A DNA stretch of 64,000 nt from Aliivibrio finisterrensis (GCF_008933155.1 NZ_WBVP01000003.1:124001-188000), one strand, 5' to 3'. Counted from the stretch's first letter, positions 18,306 through 27,172 are shown. Program-made: numbers and translations. Notes: generated from the sequence alone by a model not told the origin.

Positions 18306-19248
18306 TTCAATTAAACTAACGGCATTGGCTTTTATAACCGTTTTATTCACCTTTTTGTTTATTGGTATTGGGCTTGATGCTTCTAACTATGAGTATTTTT
18401 TGTCTCGTCGAGTGCCTAAAGTATTAGCGATGATCTTAGCCAGTATTGCGATTGCACAGTCGTCTTTGGTATTTCAAACCATTACGCATAACCGTATTTT
18501 AACACCAAGTATTATGGGGTTTGATGCCTTGTATTTACTGACTCAAGTATTGGTTGTGGTTATTTTTGGCAGTTTTAGTGTTTTCTTATTAAACCCATTC
18601 GTTAACTTTGCTATGTCAGTGGTGATAATGGTCGGATTTTCTTTGTTGTTATTTGGTTTCTACTTTAAGAAAAACAACAGTAACGTAATCACCCTATTAT
18701 TACTTGGTGTGATTTTTGGACAGCTGTTTTCTAATGTGTCGTCATTTTTTATGATGTTGGTTGATCCAAATGATTTTGCGTCAATTCAATCAAGTATGTT
18801 TGCTAGCTTTAATAATATTAACAAAGACTTAGTTTATTTTTGTGTTATCCCATTATTACTCATTAGTGCCGTGTTATTTCGAATGTCTAACGTGCTTGAT
18901 GTGTTCTGGCTTGATAACGATAATGCGACCAGTTTAGGCGTTGATGTAGGGAAAATAACCAAGCAGGTACTTATTTTAGTGGCTATCTTAATTTCGGTAT
19001 CCACTGCGTTAGTTGGCCCTGTGATGTTCTTTGGTTTATTGGTGGCAAACTTAGCAAAAGAGTTTTTCAATACCTATCGTCACCGAACTTTGCTACTGGG
19101 AAGCAGCTTAATGGCGATGTCGATGTTGCTTTCAGGGCAATGGGCGATTGAGAACATCTTTAAGTTTGAAACGACATTAAGCGTAGTGATTAATTTTATC
19201 GGTGGTTTGTACTTCTTATCGCTGTTAGTTAGACAAAAAATTCAATAG
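18298..19248 (+). CDS. vctG: Iron-siderophore ABC permease VctG-like, 316 aa
   Basis: Second FecCD-family permease, partner of the upstream one. Start ATG at 18298 is inside the end of the previous gene, with AAGGT just before it, so translation is coupled. About nine hydrophobic spans; GPVMFFGLLVANLAKEFF is the ATPase-contact loop. A decayed copy of the last quarter of this gene, or of a close paralogue, is found at 25229-25420. Confidence 0.85.
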   Translation: MSDSIKLTALAFITVLFTFLFIGIGLDASNYEYFLSRRVPKVLAMILASIAIAQSSLVFQTITHNRILTPSIMGFDALYLLTQVLVVVIFGSFSVFLLNPFVNFAMSVVIMVGFSLLLFGFYFKKNNSNVITLLLLGVIFGQLFSNVSSFFMMLVDPNDFASIQSSMFASFNNINKDLVYFCVIPLLLISAVLFRMSNVLDVFWLDNDNATSLGVDVGKITKQVLILVAILISVSTALVGPVMFFGLLVANLAKEFFNTYRHRTLLLGSSLMAMSMLLSGQWAIENIFKFETTLSVVINFIGGLYFLSLLVRQKIQ

Positions 19249-19256
19249 AGAAACGT

Positions 19257-20018
19257 ATGATTTCATTATCTCAACTTTCAAAATCATTTGGTCAGCAAAA
19301 AGTGGTTGATCAAGCTTCTGCTTCTTTTATTAAAGGTGAAGTGACGTCGATCATTGGACCTAATGGCGCAGGTAAAAGTACTGTGTTATCTATGGCAAGC
19401 CGCTTATTAGCCAAAGACAGTGGCAGTGTGCTCATTGAAAACCAAGAAGTGGTGGATTGGGACACAAAAGCTTTAGCGAAAAAACTAGCCGTTCTTAGAC
19501 AATCAAATAATTTAAACATGCGCTTTACGGTGCGTGAGCTTGTTGCCTTTGGTCGGTTTCCTTATAGCCAAGGTAAGCTAACAAAGCACGATAATGAAGT
19601 GATGGATAAGGCGATCAATTATTTAGATCTTGCTCCTATTCAGAATAAGTACTTAGATCAATTAAGTGGTGGCCAGCGTCAATTGGCATTCATTGCCATG
19701 GTGGTTGCACAAGATACGGACTATGTCTTTTTAGATGAGCCGTTAAATAACTTAGATATTAAACATTCATTACAAATCATGAAAAACATTAAAACGTTGG
19801 CTCATGAATTAGGAAAAGCGGTAGTGATAGTCATTCATGATATTAACTTCGCATCATGTTATTCAGACAATATTGTGGCGCTTAAAAAAGGCAAAGTAGT
19901 TGCTAATGGCACGGTTGCTGAAGTGATCAGAAAAGACGTGTTATCAGAAATATACGAAACTGAATTTGATATCCATGAAGTTAATGGCCAACGTATTTGT
20001 ATGTATTACGGACAATAA
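19257..20018 (+). CDS. vctC: Iron-siderophore ABC transporter ATPase VctC-like, 253 aa
   Basis: ABC ATPase that powers the VctDG channel. Walker A GPNGAGKST at residues 34-42, signature LSGGQRQ near 137, Walker B YVFLDEPLNNLD near 157-168, and the switch His in VIVIHDINFAS. It starts 8 bases after the permease stop, so it belongs to the same operon. Confidence 0.9.
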   Translation: MISLSQLSKSFGQQKVVDQASASFIKGEVTSIIGPNGAGKSTVLSMASRLLAKDSGSVLIENQEVVDWDTKALAKKLAVLRQSNNLNMRFTVRELVAFGRFPYSQGKLTKHDNEVMDKAINYLDLAPIQNKYLDQLSGGQRQLAFIAMVVAQDTDYVFLDEPLNNLDIKHSLQIMKNIKTLAHELGKAVVIVIHDINFASCYSDNIVALKKGKVVANGTVAEVIRKDVLSEIYETEFDIHEVNGQRICMYYGQ

Positions 20019-20029
20019 AGGATTAAGTT

Positions 20030-20824
20030 ATGAATAAGAAACCTTCTCCACGTGTACTGACCGTGGTTAATAATCTACAGTTTACCGCCAATATGCAGCG
20101 CATTACCTTTAAAGCAGAAGATCTTTCAAATTTTGATATGGAAACAGAGGGTGGTTACATTAAGCTGATGTTTAATGAAAATGGTGGAACCGACCTCTCT
20201 GGTATCGCTGAAGGCACTCGTCCTATGATGCGTACTTATACTGTGCGTAATTTGAGAAAAGAGCAGAATGAGCTAGATGTGGATTTTGTTCGCCATCATC
20301 ATGCGAATGCAATGATAAGTGCTGAAACAGGCGGCTTTGCTTCTGCTTGGTCTCAGAATGCGGTAAATGGTGATACGATTTCAATCGCAGGGCCAGGCAG
20401 CATCAAAGGGCTTAATCATAATGCGGATTGGTTCTTTTTAGTGGCAGATATGACAGCGTTACCTGCTTTGTCTGCGAAACTTGAAGCACTACCAGCATCA
20501 GCGGTAGGCTATGCTGTGATTGAAATTAGCCATCAATCAGATAAACAGACGTTAACTAAACCACAAGGTATTGAGCTAGTGTGGGTTATTAAATCTGATG
20601 CACAAGATTTAACAGAGGCGGTTCGAGCACAAGAGTGGAAAGCGGAGCGAGTCTCGGTTTGGTGCGCGTGTGAGTTTAATCAAATGAGAGCGCTTCGTAC
20701 GTATTTCCGTAACGACAAAGAAGTGGATAAAGACGATCTTTATATCAGTAGTTATTGGAAAGAAGGCTGTACTGAAGATGGGCATAAAGTAGCTAAGCAT
20801 GAAGATCAACTTGCTGAGGACTAG
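20030..20824 (+). CDS. Siderophore-interacting FAD reductase (SIP/ViuB family), 264 aa
   Basis: Cytoplasmic ferric-siderophore reductase that releases iron after import. FAD-binding motif RTYTVRN near residue 68, then a C-terminal NAD(P)H-type domain with VWCACEF and SSYWKEG, both typical of SIP proteins. AGGATTAAGTT precedes the ATG, 11 bases after the ATPase gene, which makes it the last gene of the operon. I see no clear terminator behind it; the DNA that follows is a rearranged region. Confidence 0.9.
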   Translation: MNKKPSPRVLTVVNNLQFTANMQRITFKAEDLSNFDMETEGGYIKLMFNENGGTDLSGIAEGTRPMMRTYTVRNLRKEQNELDVDFVRHHHANAMISAETGGFASAWSQNAVNGDTISIAGPGSIKGLNHNADWFFLVADMTALPALSAKLEALPASAVGYAVIEISHQSDKQTLTKPQGIELVWVIKSDAQDLTEAVRAQEWKAERVSVWCACEFNQMRALRTYFRNDKEVDKDDLYISSYWKEGCTEDGHKVAKHEDQLAED

Positions 20825-20894
20825 TATCCCTAGTTTCTCAACATAAGCGACACACGTTTACCAAAAACAACGTCTATTAGGCTTAGATAATCCA

Positions 20895-20969
20895 GTACTT
20901 CTGGACTGCATATTAATCAATAATTGAATATCATTGAGTGCTTTTTTACGTATCTTAGCGATGGACGTT
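20895..20969. repeat. Copy A of a diverged direct repeat flanking pqiABC
   Basis: The segment running from TTCTGGA through ATATTAATCAATAAT and ending CGATGGACGTT recurs in the same orientation at 25044-25115 with the same blocks in the same order, roughly 75-80% identical by eye. The two copies bracket the IS30 remnant and the pqiABC operon, about 4.1 kb apart. It is not recognisable as coding sequence. It may be a remnant of a mobile or duplicated segment. Confidence 0.65.
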
Positions 20970-21073
20970 GGCTGATATCGACTCTATCGTGTATAAGCTT
21001 AGCCCCTACTAGGCTTCCATTCGTTTAGTCATTTACTCTGGATTAAAATCAAGACTTAGCAGTGCAAGAGTGA

Positions 21074-21328
21074 TTACGGAGTCATTAGTTTCCCCATTCT
21101 TGCTGTATACCGACTTTGGGAGCAGCATTGTAGCTCTGATGATATCAATTTATTTTCCCGTTTGAGTTTTTTACCTATTTGACGATCTGAAAAATCTAAT
21201 TGCATCAGAGCTTCTCTCTGGTATCTTGGAATAAGAGTCAGCTGTTTGTATTTTTTACCAATGTAGCTACCTTGGTTACTGTGTGAGAACTTCAGCCTAC
21301 GGGCAGCTGGCACGCTTGTCGATACCAA
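21074..21328 (-). pseudogene. IS30-family transposase N-terminal remnant
   Basis: The minus strand encodes 84 residues containing KQLTLIPRYQREALMQLDF, SDRQIGKKLKRE and SSELQ, which follow the IS30-type helix-turn-helix pattern (LT..ERYQIE.L...G.S...IA..L.R..STISREL). Only this N-terminal part remains; the DDE catalytic core is absent, and the pqiA gene follows directly. No terminal inverted repeats were found. The rest of the 544-base gap holds repeat copy A and nothing else I can name. Confidence 0.6.
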
Positions 21329-21368
21329 GTGTGTCGGTTGTTCTGAGAATCTAGTGGGGTGATGTACG

Positions 21369-22742
21369 TTGAATAATGAAATTAAGCCCGCACGAGAAGT
21401 GATTGACGCGCAACAATCAATGATGATTGCGTGTGAAGAGTGTGGGTTAGTCGTTAATATCCCTGATTTAGCTCAAGGTGATAAAGCAACCTGCCCTCGG
21501 TGTGGGTATACATTAATTAAAGCCGTTAGTTTACCTTTTCAACGTCCAGCTGCTTACGGTATTGCTTGTTTGTTGATGCTAGTATTGAGCCTGTCATTTC
21601 CATTTCTCTCTTTTTCAGTTAATGGGATGGAGCATCAAATTACACTGCTAAATGCAACAGAAGCATTACAGCATTTTGAAAATAGTCTATTAGCTATTTT
21701 ATTAATGGTAACAGTAATTGTTTTTCCTACCGCATATGTAATGCTGGTGTTATATCTTTATTATCACGCTCATAAAGTAAAGAAGGTTGGACATATTTTT
21801 CATGCTCACGTCTGGTTAAAATTTTTATGCCGCATCTTATTTACTATTCAACCTTGGTTAATGGTTGATGTTTTTTTAATTGGCGTTTTAGTCAGTTTAG
21901 TAAAAATTTCAGCATTAGCGCATATTGGTTTAGGTAATTCATTTTGGGCTTTTTGTCTTTATAGTGTGTTAGTGGTCAAATGTGTGTCATTAGTTGATAG
22001 AACATGGTTGTGGGATCAGTTTTTTTCGATGAAGCCAATTGATGGTGTGCGTGCTGGTGATACCCATTTAGATCATAATCATGTTGGTTGCCATGTCTGT
22101 AATCAACTTAATCCGCTACCAACGTCACATAAAGCACAATGTTTGCGTTGTGATAGCCAATTACATGCTTTTAACGCTAATCATTCGTTACAATATTCAT
22201 GGGCTTATTTACTCGCATCGATAGTGTTTTATATTCCTGCCAATTTATATCCAATGATGTATACCGTAAGTTTAGGGAAAAGCGAAGGTTCAACGATTCT
22301 TGGCGGCGTTGTTTTACTTTGGAAAATGGGGTCGTGGCCGATAGCAGTAGTGATATTTATAGCGAGTATTTTTATTCCTATGGCAAAAATGTTTACTCTA
22401 GCATGGCTTTATTTTTGTGCAGGTAAACACGCGGATGACTCAAGCCATATCGCCATTAAGCGGTTAAAATTATACCGCTTAACAGAATTTATCGGCCGCT
22501 GGTCAATGGTTGATATTTTTGTAGTTGCTATCTTAGTGGCTTTAGTGCAGTTACAAAATGTGATGGCGATTTCACCAGGTCCTGCAGCGTTATGCTTTGC
22601 GACGGTGGTGATCTTTACGATGATATCTGCGATGAGTTTTGATCCGCGGATATTTTGGGCACCTAAAAATAATATATGCAAACGAGATTCAGAGTTAGAT
22701 GCTTCTGAGTCCAATTCAGAAGTGCCTAGTGTGCATAAATGA
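21369..22742 (+). CDS. pqiA: PqiA-like paraquat-inducible membrane protein, 457 aa
   Basis: Inner-membrane partner of an MCE lipid-transport system. Two zinc-ribbon-like cytoplasmic modules are visible (Cys22, 25, 42, 45; and CHVC...CLRC near 234-262), each followed by a four-span membrane domain, the usual PqiA/LetA layout. The start is a TTG at 21369 preceded by GGGGTGA; no in-frame ATG fits. It is somewhat longer than E. coli PqiA (417 aa), mostly through N- and C-terminal tails. The 546-aa next gene identifies the set as Pqi rather than Let. Confidence 0.85.
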   Translation: MNNEIKPAREVIDAQQSMMIACEECGLVVNIPDLAQGDKATCPRCGYTLIKAVSLPFQRPAAYGIACLLMLVLSLSFPFLSFSVNGMEHQITLLNATEALQHFENSLLAILLMVTVIVFPTAYVMLVLYLYYHAHKVKKVGHIFHAHVWLKFLCRILFTIQPWLMVDVFLIGVLVSLVKISALAHIGLGNSFWAFCLYSVLVVKCVSLVDRTWLWDQFFSMKPIDGVRAGDTHLDHNHVGCHVCNQLNPLPTSHKAQCLRCDSQLHAFNANHSLQYSWAYLLASIVFYIPANLYPMMYTVSLGKSEGSTILGGVVLLWKMGSWPIAVVIFIASIFIPMAKMFTLAWLYFCAGKHADDSSHIAIKRLKLYRLTEFIGRWSMVDIFVVAILVALVQLQNVMAISPGPAALCFATVVIFTMISAMSFDPRIFWAPKNNICKRDSELDASESNSEVPSVHK

Positions 22743-22752
22743 GAAGCAAATT

Positions 22753-24393
22753 ATGAATGATAACCAGCCAACAGAGGCAAAAGTACAACGTTTAAAACAA
22801 GTGTCGCCGATATGGATCGTACCATTAGTTGCACTTGCTATTGGTATTTGGATGTTTGTTCAATATCTTACTAGTCAAGGACCCGTGATTACGATTCGAT
22901 TACCAAATGCATCAGGTATTGAAGTTGGAAAAACAGCAATCAAATCATTGAATGTAAAAGTTGGTGTCGTTACAAAAGTTAAATTAAGTAAAGATTACAG
23001 TTATATCACCGTAACAGCCCAGATGGACAATGATACCGGCCGGATGCTTAAAAACGACACTCTATTTTGGGTGGTTAAACCGCGCATAGGTAAAGGGGGA
23101 GTATCTGGATTAGATACATTACTCTCTGGGTCATATATTGAAATGCAACCTGGCGAAGGAAAGAAAGATAAAGATCATTTTGTCGCATTAGATGTTCCTC
23201 CGGTCGCGCCAGCTGATGCGAAAGGTTTGCGGGTTATTTTAACTAGCCGTCAAGCGGGTAAATTAGGCGTTGGTGATCCGGTACTTTATGACGGCTTTAC
23301 GGTTGGTCGTGTAGAGAAAGTCAGTTTTGATATCAATACTAAACGCGCTAATTATCAATTATTTATTTTTGAACCTTATGATAGTTTAGTTCGTACCAGC
23401 AGTAATTTTATTTTAGCGTCTGGTTTAGAAGTGCAGGTGGGTACTGAAGGTTTTAATGTTAACATTGGCTCTTTAGAATCTTTAATAACGGGTGGTGTGA
23501 CATTTACAACACCGGCAGATGATCAAGGTACATCACAACTTAAGCAAAAAAGCTATTATCGTTTATATGATAATCAGAAAGCAGTTCGAGAAAAAATGTT
23601 TGAGCAACACCTTGATTTTGTGATGCTGTTTAGCGAATCGATTCGAGGCTTAAAAGCAGGAGCTCCGATTGAGTATCGTGGTATTCAAATTGGTACCGTA
23701 CAAAAAGTACCTTTACGTTTACCGACTAGCCAAGAAGGTTTTACTAGCAAGCAAATTCCAGTGCTGATACGTATTGACTTAGGGCGTGTGTTTGATCATA
23801 CAGATGAGGGCACACTGGCCTCATTGAAAGAAAATCTTGAAAAAGAGTTTAGGTTAGGTCTGCGTGCAACATTGAAAACTGGTAATTTATTAACCGGTGC
23901 ATTGTATATTGGCACTGATGTTTATAAAGTAGAAAAACCCATAAAATTAATGACCTATGATGGTTATGCGATCTTCCCAACCAAACCGGGAGATTTAGCC
24001 GAAGTACAGAAGCAGCTAACTAATTTACTGAATAAATTTAATAAGTTGCCGGTTGAAGATACGTTAAATTCAATGACTGCGACATTAAAAACATCTGAAA
24101 AAACAATGGAGGCGATGCGGGAAGCGATTAACGATTTGGATCGATTATTAAGGCAAAAAGATACTCAAGCATTGCCTGGTGATGTACGTGCAAGCCTTAA
24201 GCAGATCCAAACAACCTTTAATGGTTTTGGTCCTGATACTGAGTTATATCAGGATCTAGAAGGTGCGTTAATCCGTTTTGAAGCGGTTATGACTGAGCTT
24301 CAGCCGGTGTTACGTCAAATAAATGAAAAACCAAATTCACTTGTGTTTGGTGATGAGAAAACACAAGACCCAGTACCTGTTGGAGGTCGTTAA
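22753..24393 (+). CDS. pqiB: PqiB-like MCE-domain protein, 546 aa
   Basis: Single N-terminal membrane anchor (about residues 19-40), then three MCE domains (GPVITIRLPNASGIEVGKT at the first; GLRVILTSRQAGKLGVGDP at the second; IRGLKAGAPIEYRGIQIG at the third), then a long helical C-terminus. E. coli PqiB is 546 aa and forms a hexameric tube and needle across the periplasm for lipid transfer. The ATG at 22753 is preceded by GAGAAG; an upstream in-frame ATG at 22699 lies inside pqiA and is less likely. Confidence 0.9.
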   Translation: MNDNQPTEAKVQRLKQVSPIWIVPLVALAIGIWMFVQYLTSQGPVITIRLPNASGIEVGKTAIKSLNVKVGVVTKVKLSKDYSYITVTAQMDNDTGRMLKNDTLFWVVKPRIGKGGVSGLDTLLSGSYIEMQPGEGKKDKDHFVALDVPPVAPADAKGLRVILTSRQAGKLGVGDPVLYDGFTVGRVEKVSFDINTKRANYQLFIFEPYDSLVRTSSNFILASGLEVQVGTEGFNVNIGSLESLITGGVTFTTPADDQGTSQLKQKSYYRLYDNQKAVREKMFEQHLDFVMLFSESIRGLKAGAPIEYRGIQIGTVQKVPLRLPTSQEGFTSKQIPVLIRIDLGRVFDHTDEGTLASLKENLEKEFRLGLRATLKTGNLLTGALYIGTDVYKVEKPIKLMTYDGYAIFPTKPGDLAEVQKQLTNLLNKFNKLPVEDTLNSMTATLKTSEKTMEAMREAINDLDRLLRQKDTQALPGDVRASLKQIQTTFNGFGPDTELYQDLEGALIRFEAVMTELQPVLRQINEKPNSLVFGDEKTQDPVPVGGR

Positions 24394-24395
24394 TA

Positions 24396-24965
24396 ATGAA
24401 AAAATGGTTCGTCATCGCAGCAATTACGCTAGCCGTTAGTGGCTGTAGTAGTGCGCCTGAAGGGGTAAATACATTCTTATTACCTCCAGGTAAGACGTTA
24501 ACAGTATCTCACGAAACTCATCAGCCATTATTAATTGTACGACCTGTTGAGGTAGCTGAGCATTTAGCGGGTAATGGTTTGGTTTATCAAACCTCAGCAA
24601 CTGAAATAGTTGAAGCGCAACAAAATTTATGGGGTGAGGCATTAGCAAAACAGTTAACGCGCCGTATTACTTATGATTTGCGTCAAAAGCAAAATCACTT
24701 ATGGGCTACACAGTTAACCCCAACATTATCAACTGCGGGAGCGTCACGATTACAAGTACGTATTAACCAGTTTAATGGCGTATATACTGGTGTCGCTAAT
24801 GTCGCTGGTGAGTGGATGATTATTGGTGCCAATGGTAATTTGCAAACGGTACATCCATTTGAGTTTAGTGTTCCACTTGCAAAAGATGGTTATAGCGCAC
24901 AAGTGGAAGCATTATCAACCGCTGTTGGTGAGTTAACCACACAGATAGCAAGTGCAGTGAAGTAG
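24396..24965 (+). CDS. pqiC: PqiC-like outer-membrane lipoprotein, 189 aa
   Basis: Lipoprotein signal with lipobox AVSGC (Cys17), followed by an ABC-type auxiliary (DUF330/PqiC) domain with LLPPGKTL and VRPVEVAEHL. In E. coli PqiC is the outer-membrane end of the PqiABC lipid bridge. It starts 2 bases after pqiB and is followed by a terminator, completing a three-gene operon. Confidence 0.85.
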   Translation: MKKWFVIAAITLAVSGCSSAPEGVNTFLLPPGKTLTVSHETHQPLLIVRPVEVAEHLAGNGLVYQTSATEIVEAQQNLWGEALAKQLTRRITYDLRQKQNHLWATQLTPTLSTAGASRLQVRINQFNGVYTGVANVAGEWMIIGANGNLQTVHPFEFSVPLAKDGYSAQVEALSTAVGELTTQIASAVK

Positions 24966-24995
24966 TGTATTTGCTTGCTCTAAGCTCAATGGACG

Positions 24996-25031
24996 AAAAG
25001 CTTACCTATTAGTCATAACGGTGGGCTTTTC
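24996..25031 (+). terminator. Intrinsic terminator after pqiC
   Basis: AAAAGCTTACC (24996-25006) pairs with GGTGGGCTTTT (25020-25030) using two G-U pairs around a 13-base loop; the stem ends in T residues. It closes the pqi operon. Confidence 0.65.
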
Positions 25032-25043
25032 ATTCGTTATTCG

Positions 25044-25115
25044 TATTTCTGGACCATATATTAATCAATAATCGAATATGACTGGATGCTTGTACTTATC
25101 TAGGCGATGGACGTT
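25044..25115. repeat. Copy B of the diverged direct repeat flanking pqiABC
   Basis: Shares TTCTGGA, ATATTAATCAATAAT, GAATAT, TGCTT and CGATGGACGTT in the same order with copy A at 20895-20969. It lies between the pqi terminator and the decayed permease fragment. Confidence 0.65.
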
Positions 25116-25228
25116 CGTTTTGGGAAGTAGCGACTAATTAATTCATTACTATTTTCATTTAGCCTTCTTTTCCAAGAATGATAAGGTTTCGAAAAATAGG
25201 CTTAAGGTAATAGTATTATGTTATATCG

Positions 25229-25420
25229 AATGTGTGTGATGTGGGTAAAATTACCAAGAAAGTGCTTATTTCAGCGACTATCTTAATTTCAGCATCTACG
25301 GAGGTAGTTGGCCTTGCTATGCTCTTTGGTTCAATGGCGATGACTGTGCCACTTTCAGGGCAAGAGATTATTGAGAATATCTTTAAGTATAAAATGACAT
25401 AAAGTAGAGTTATCATTAAA
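25229..25420 (+). pseudogene. Decayed fragment of a VctG-like FecCD permease
   Basis: Read in the frame of 25229 this gives DVGKITKKVLISATILISAS, then LAMLFG, SMAMTVPLSGQ and IIENIFKYKMT before a TAA at 25400. The intact permease at 18298-19248 reads DVGKITKQVLILVAILISVS, VMFFG, LMAMSMLLSGQ and AIENIFKFETT at the same relative places. About 24 residues between FG and the second block are deleted, and homology continues past the stop. No start or ribosome binding site is present. It is a pseudogene remnant of a paralogue or partial duplication of the operon's permease. Confidence 0.75.
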
Positions 25421-25521
25421 TATGTGCTTAATCTAAAAATAAACTAAGTTATTATTTTTACCATCGATTTGGTTTGAGAGAGTTAATAAAATATTGTAAT
25501 GGATATATGAGGACAACATCA

Positions 25522-26508
25522 GTGAATGATACGAATAATCCGCCCAAAGGTTTTTTTCATGCATTAGTCTTAGATCAAAAAGGTGGTGCTAACAAACTGA
25601 GTTGGGAAGATGTCCTTCAATCCTGGAATAGTCAGGATAAGCTTTGGTTGCACCTTGATTATACCGATCAACAATTACATAGCTGGTTGCAAAATAATAC
25701 AAAACTTAATGATATTATATTAGATACTTTATTTAATGAAGATAGCCGACCGAATGTTATGAGCCGTGATAATGAACTATCTGCGGTGTTTCGAGGAATA
25801 AACGTGAATCCAAACTCTAAACCAGAGGATATGGTTTCAATACGGTTATGGACTGATGGCCGTCGTATGCTGAGTACTCGTAAACGTGCCCTGATATCCA
25901 CTCAAGAAATTGTTACCGACTTAAACAACGGCACCGGTCCTAAAGAAATCCCTCAACTATTGATTTCTTGGGTTGATAAGATCATAAAAGGAATGTCTGA
26001 AACGGTAGATACGCTTGAAGGAATACTATTACAGCAAGAAAATGAATTTGATGATGGTGATTTAAGTCTAATTCGTTCGACATTGCATGATACAAGAAAA
26101 CAAAGTAGTAAAATTCGTCACTTTCTTGCTCCGCAACGTGATGCGCTTAATCGGTTAGTAAACAAACAATTAGATTGGTTGAATGACATGCATCGCTTGA
26201 AATTAAATAGTATTGCAGCACAGCAAGTACTACATATTGAAGATATTGATGCAGTAAGAGATCGTATTGTCATGCTACAAGAAGAAATTACGAATGAGAT
26301 ATCAGAGCAAATGAACCAACGGTCGTATGTACTGACTATTGTTGCTGCTATTTTCTTACCATTAAGCTTTTTTACGGGATTAATGGGAATTAACGTTGGC
26401 GGTATGCCAGGGCTTGATTCGTCTATTGGTTTTTGGATCGTTTCCTCTATTTGTCTTATTGTATCAGTGGTTATGGTGGGAATATTTATTTGGAAGAAAT
26501 GGATTTAG
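25522..26508 (+). CDS. zntB: Zinc transporter ZntB (CorA family), 328 aa
   Basis: CorA/ZntB-type transporter: long acidic and helical cytoplasmic N-terminus with a coiled-coil stalk, then two C-terminal membrane spans joined by GINVGGMPG, the ZntB version of the GxN loop, and a short basic tail (WKKWI). I choose the GTG at 25522 because GAGGA sits eight bases before it and the length (328) then matches E. coli ZntB (327); the ATG at 25507 lacks a site. Family members move Zn2+ across the inner membrane. It is monocistronic. Confidence 0.85.
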   Translation: MNDTNNPPKGFFHALVLDQKGGANKLSWEDVLQSWNSQDKLWLHLDYTDQQLHSWLQNNTKLNDIILDTLFNEDSRPNVMSRDNELSAVFRGINVNPNSKPEDMVSIRLWTDGRRMLSTRKRALISTQEIVTDLNNGTGPKEIPQLLISWVDKIIKGMSETVDTLEGILLQQENEFDDGDLSLIRSTLHDTRKQSSKIRHFLAPQRDALNRLVNKQLDWLNDMHRLKLNSIAAQQVLHIEDIDAVRDRIVMLQEEITNEISEQMNQRSYVLTIVAAIFLPLSFFTGLMGINVGGMPGLDSSIGFWIVSSICLIVSVVMVGIFIWKKWI

Positions 26509-26554
26509 CCAATTAGTAATATAAAATACTCAATCATCAATGGTAACAGCAGCG

Positions 26555-26574
26555 CCACCTCACAATCGAGGTGG
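26555..26574 (+). terminator. Possible weak terminator after zntB
   Basis: CCACCTC (26555-26561) and GAGGTGG (26568-26574) form a 7-bp stem with a 6-base loop, followed by TAATATTATTT rather than a clean T-run. It is 47 bases after the zntB stop. Confidence 0.4.
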
Positions 26575-26711
26575 TAATATTATTTCTAAAGATAAGTTTT
26601 TATTAAGATTAATTTGTTGAGGGTGAAAAATTCACTTTGTGTGATACGCCACATTTCTTTTGATAGATTGCTCCTATACTGGTAAATAATCTGATAGAAA
26701 AGGAAGTGCTA

Positions 26712-26969
26712 ATGCTAAATGAAAACCATGCTTTTATCTTAGATTTTCCAGAGCTTAAATTAGACATTGTTCAGCTAAATTATGACGATCCCGCATTCAA
26801 AGCAGAACTTCAAAAATACCATCAATTGGATTATGACATTCGACAGTTAGAGATTTCTGGTAGCCCAATTGATGATGAGAACATGAATACACTCAAGCAT
26901 CAGCGTATGGAGTTAAAAGACATCCTGTATAAGCAGCTGACTAAGCATCATGAGATGGCGAGTAACTAA
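26712..26969 (+). CDS. YdcH-family (DUF465) small protein, 85 aa
   Basis: Short all-helical protein: N-terminal FPELK motif, then LDYDIRQLE and LKHQRMELKDILYKQL, the two amphipathic helices of the DUF465/YdcH (SlyX-like) fold. The ATG at 26712 is preceded by AGGA; a GTG six bases upstream is out-competed. Function of the family is not established. A MITE-like palindrome follows immediately. Confidence 0.8.
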   Translation: MLNENHAFILDFPELKLDIVQLNYDDPAFKAELQKYHQLDYDIRQLEISGSPIDDENMNTLKHQRMELKDILYKQLTKHHEMASN

Positions 26970-26976
26970 TCTTCAT

Positions 26977-27145
26977 TTAATACCAATCGTAGTAAATAAC
27001 GGATCATCCTAACTGGTTAAAATACTCGATAACTGCGTTGAAATTTTTGATTGTAGAATAACTACTTATCAAAAAATTTCGTCTTGTTCTCAAGCATTTT
27101 TCCTTCGCTATTCCTGATCACTTACTTACTGTGATTGGTATAATT
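26977..27145. mobile_element. 169-bp MITE-like palindromic repeat element
   Basis: The ends are imperfect inverted repeats of about 30 bp: TTAATACCAATCGTAGTAAA... at 26977-27006 and its near complement ending ...GTGATTGGTATAATT at 27115-27145. The interior also pairs (GAAATTTTTGAT with ATCAAAAAATTTC), so the whole element can fold into one long hairpin. TACCAATC/GATTGGTA-ended elements recur in Vibrionaceae as far as I remember. No coding capacity. Confidence 0.7.
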
Positions 27146-27172
27146 CTTCAGTAACAATTAACGAATACCCAC

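Noticed and set aside
20640-20824. Antisense ORF within the siderophore-interacting protein gene
   Set aside because: Shadow of the SIP gene; no start site and no family resemblance.
25216-25416. 66-aa minus-strand ORF near 25.3 kb
   Set aside because: It is the antisense of a decayed permease; the same antisense pattern occurs opposite the intact permease at 18834-19070.
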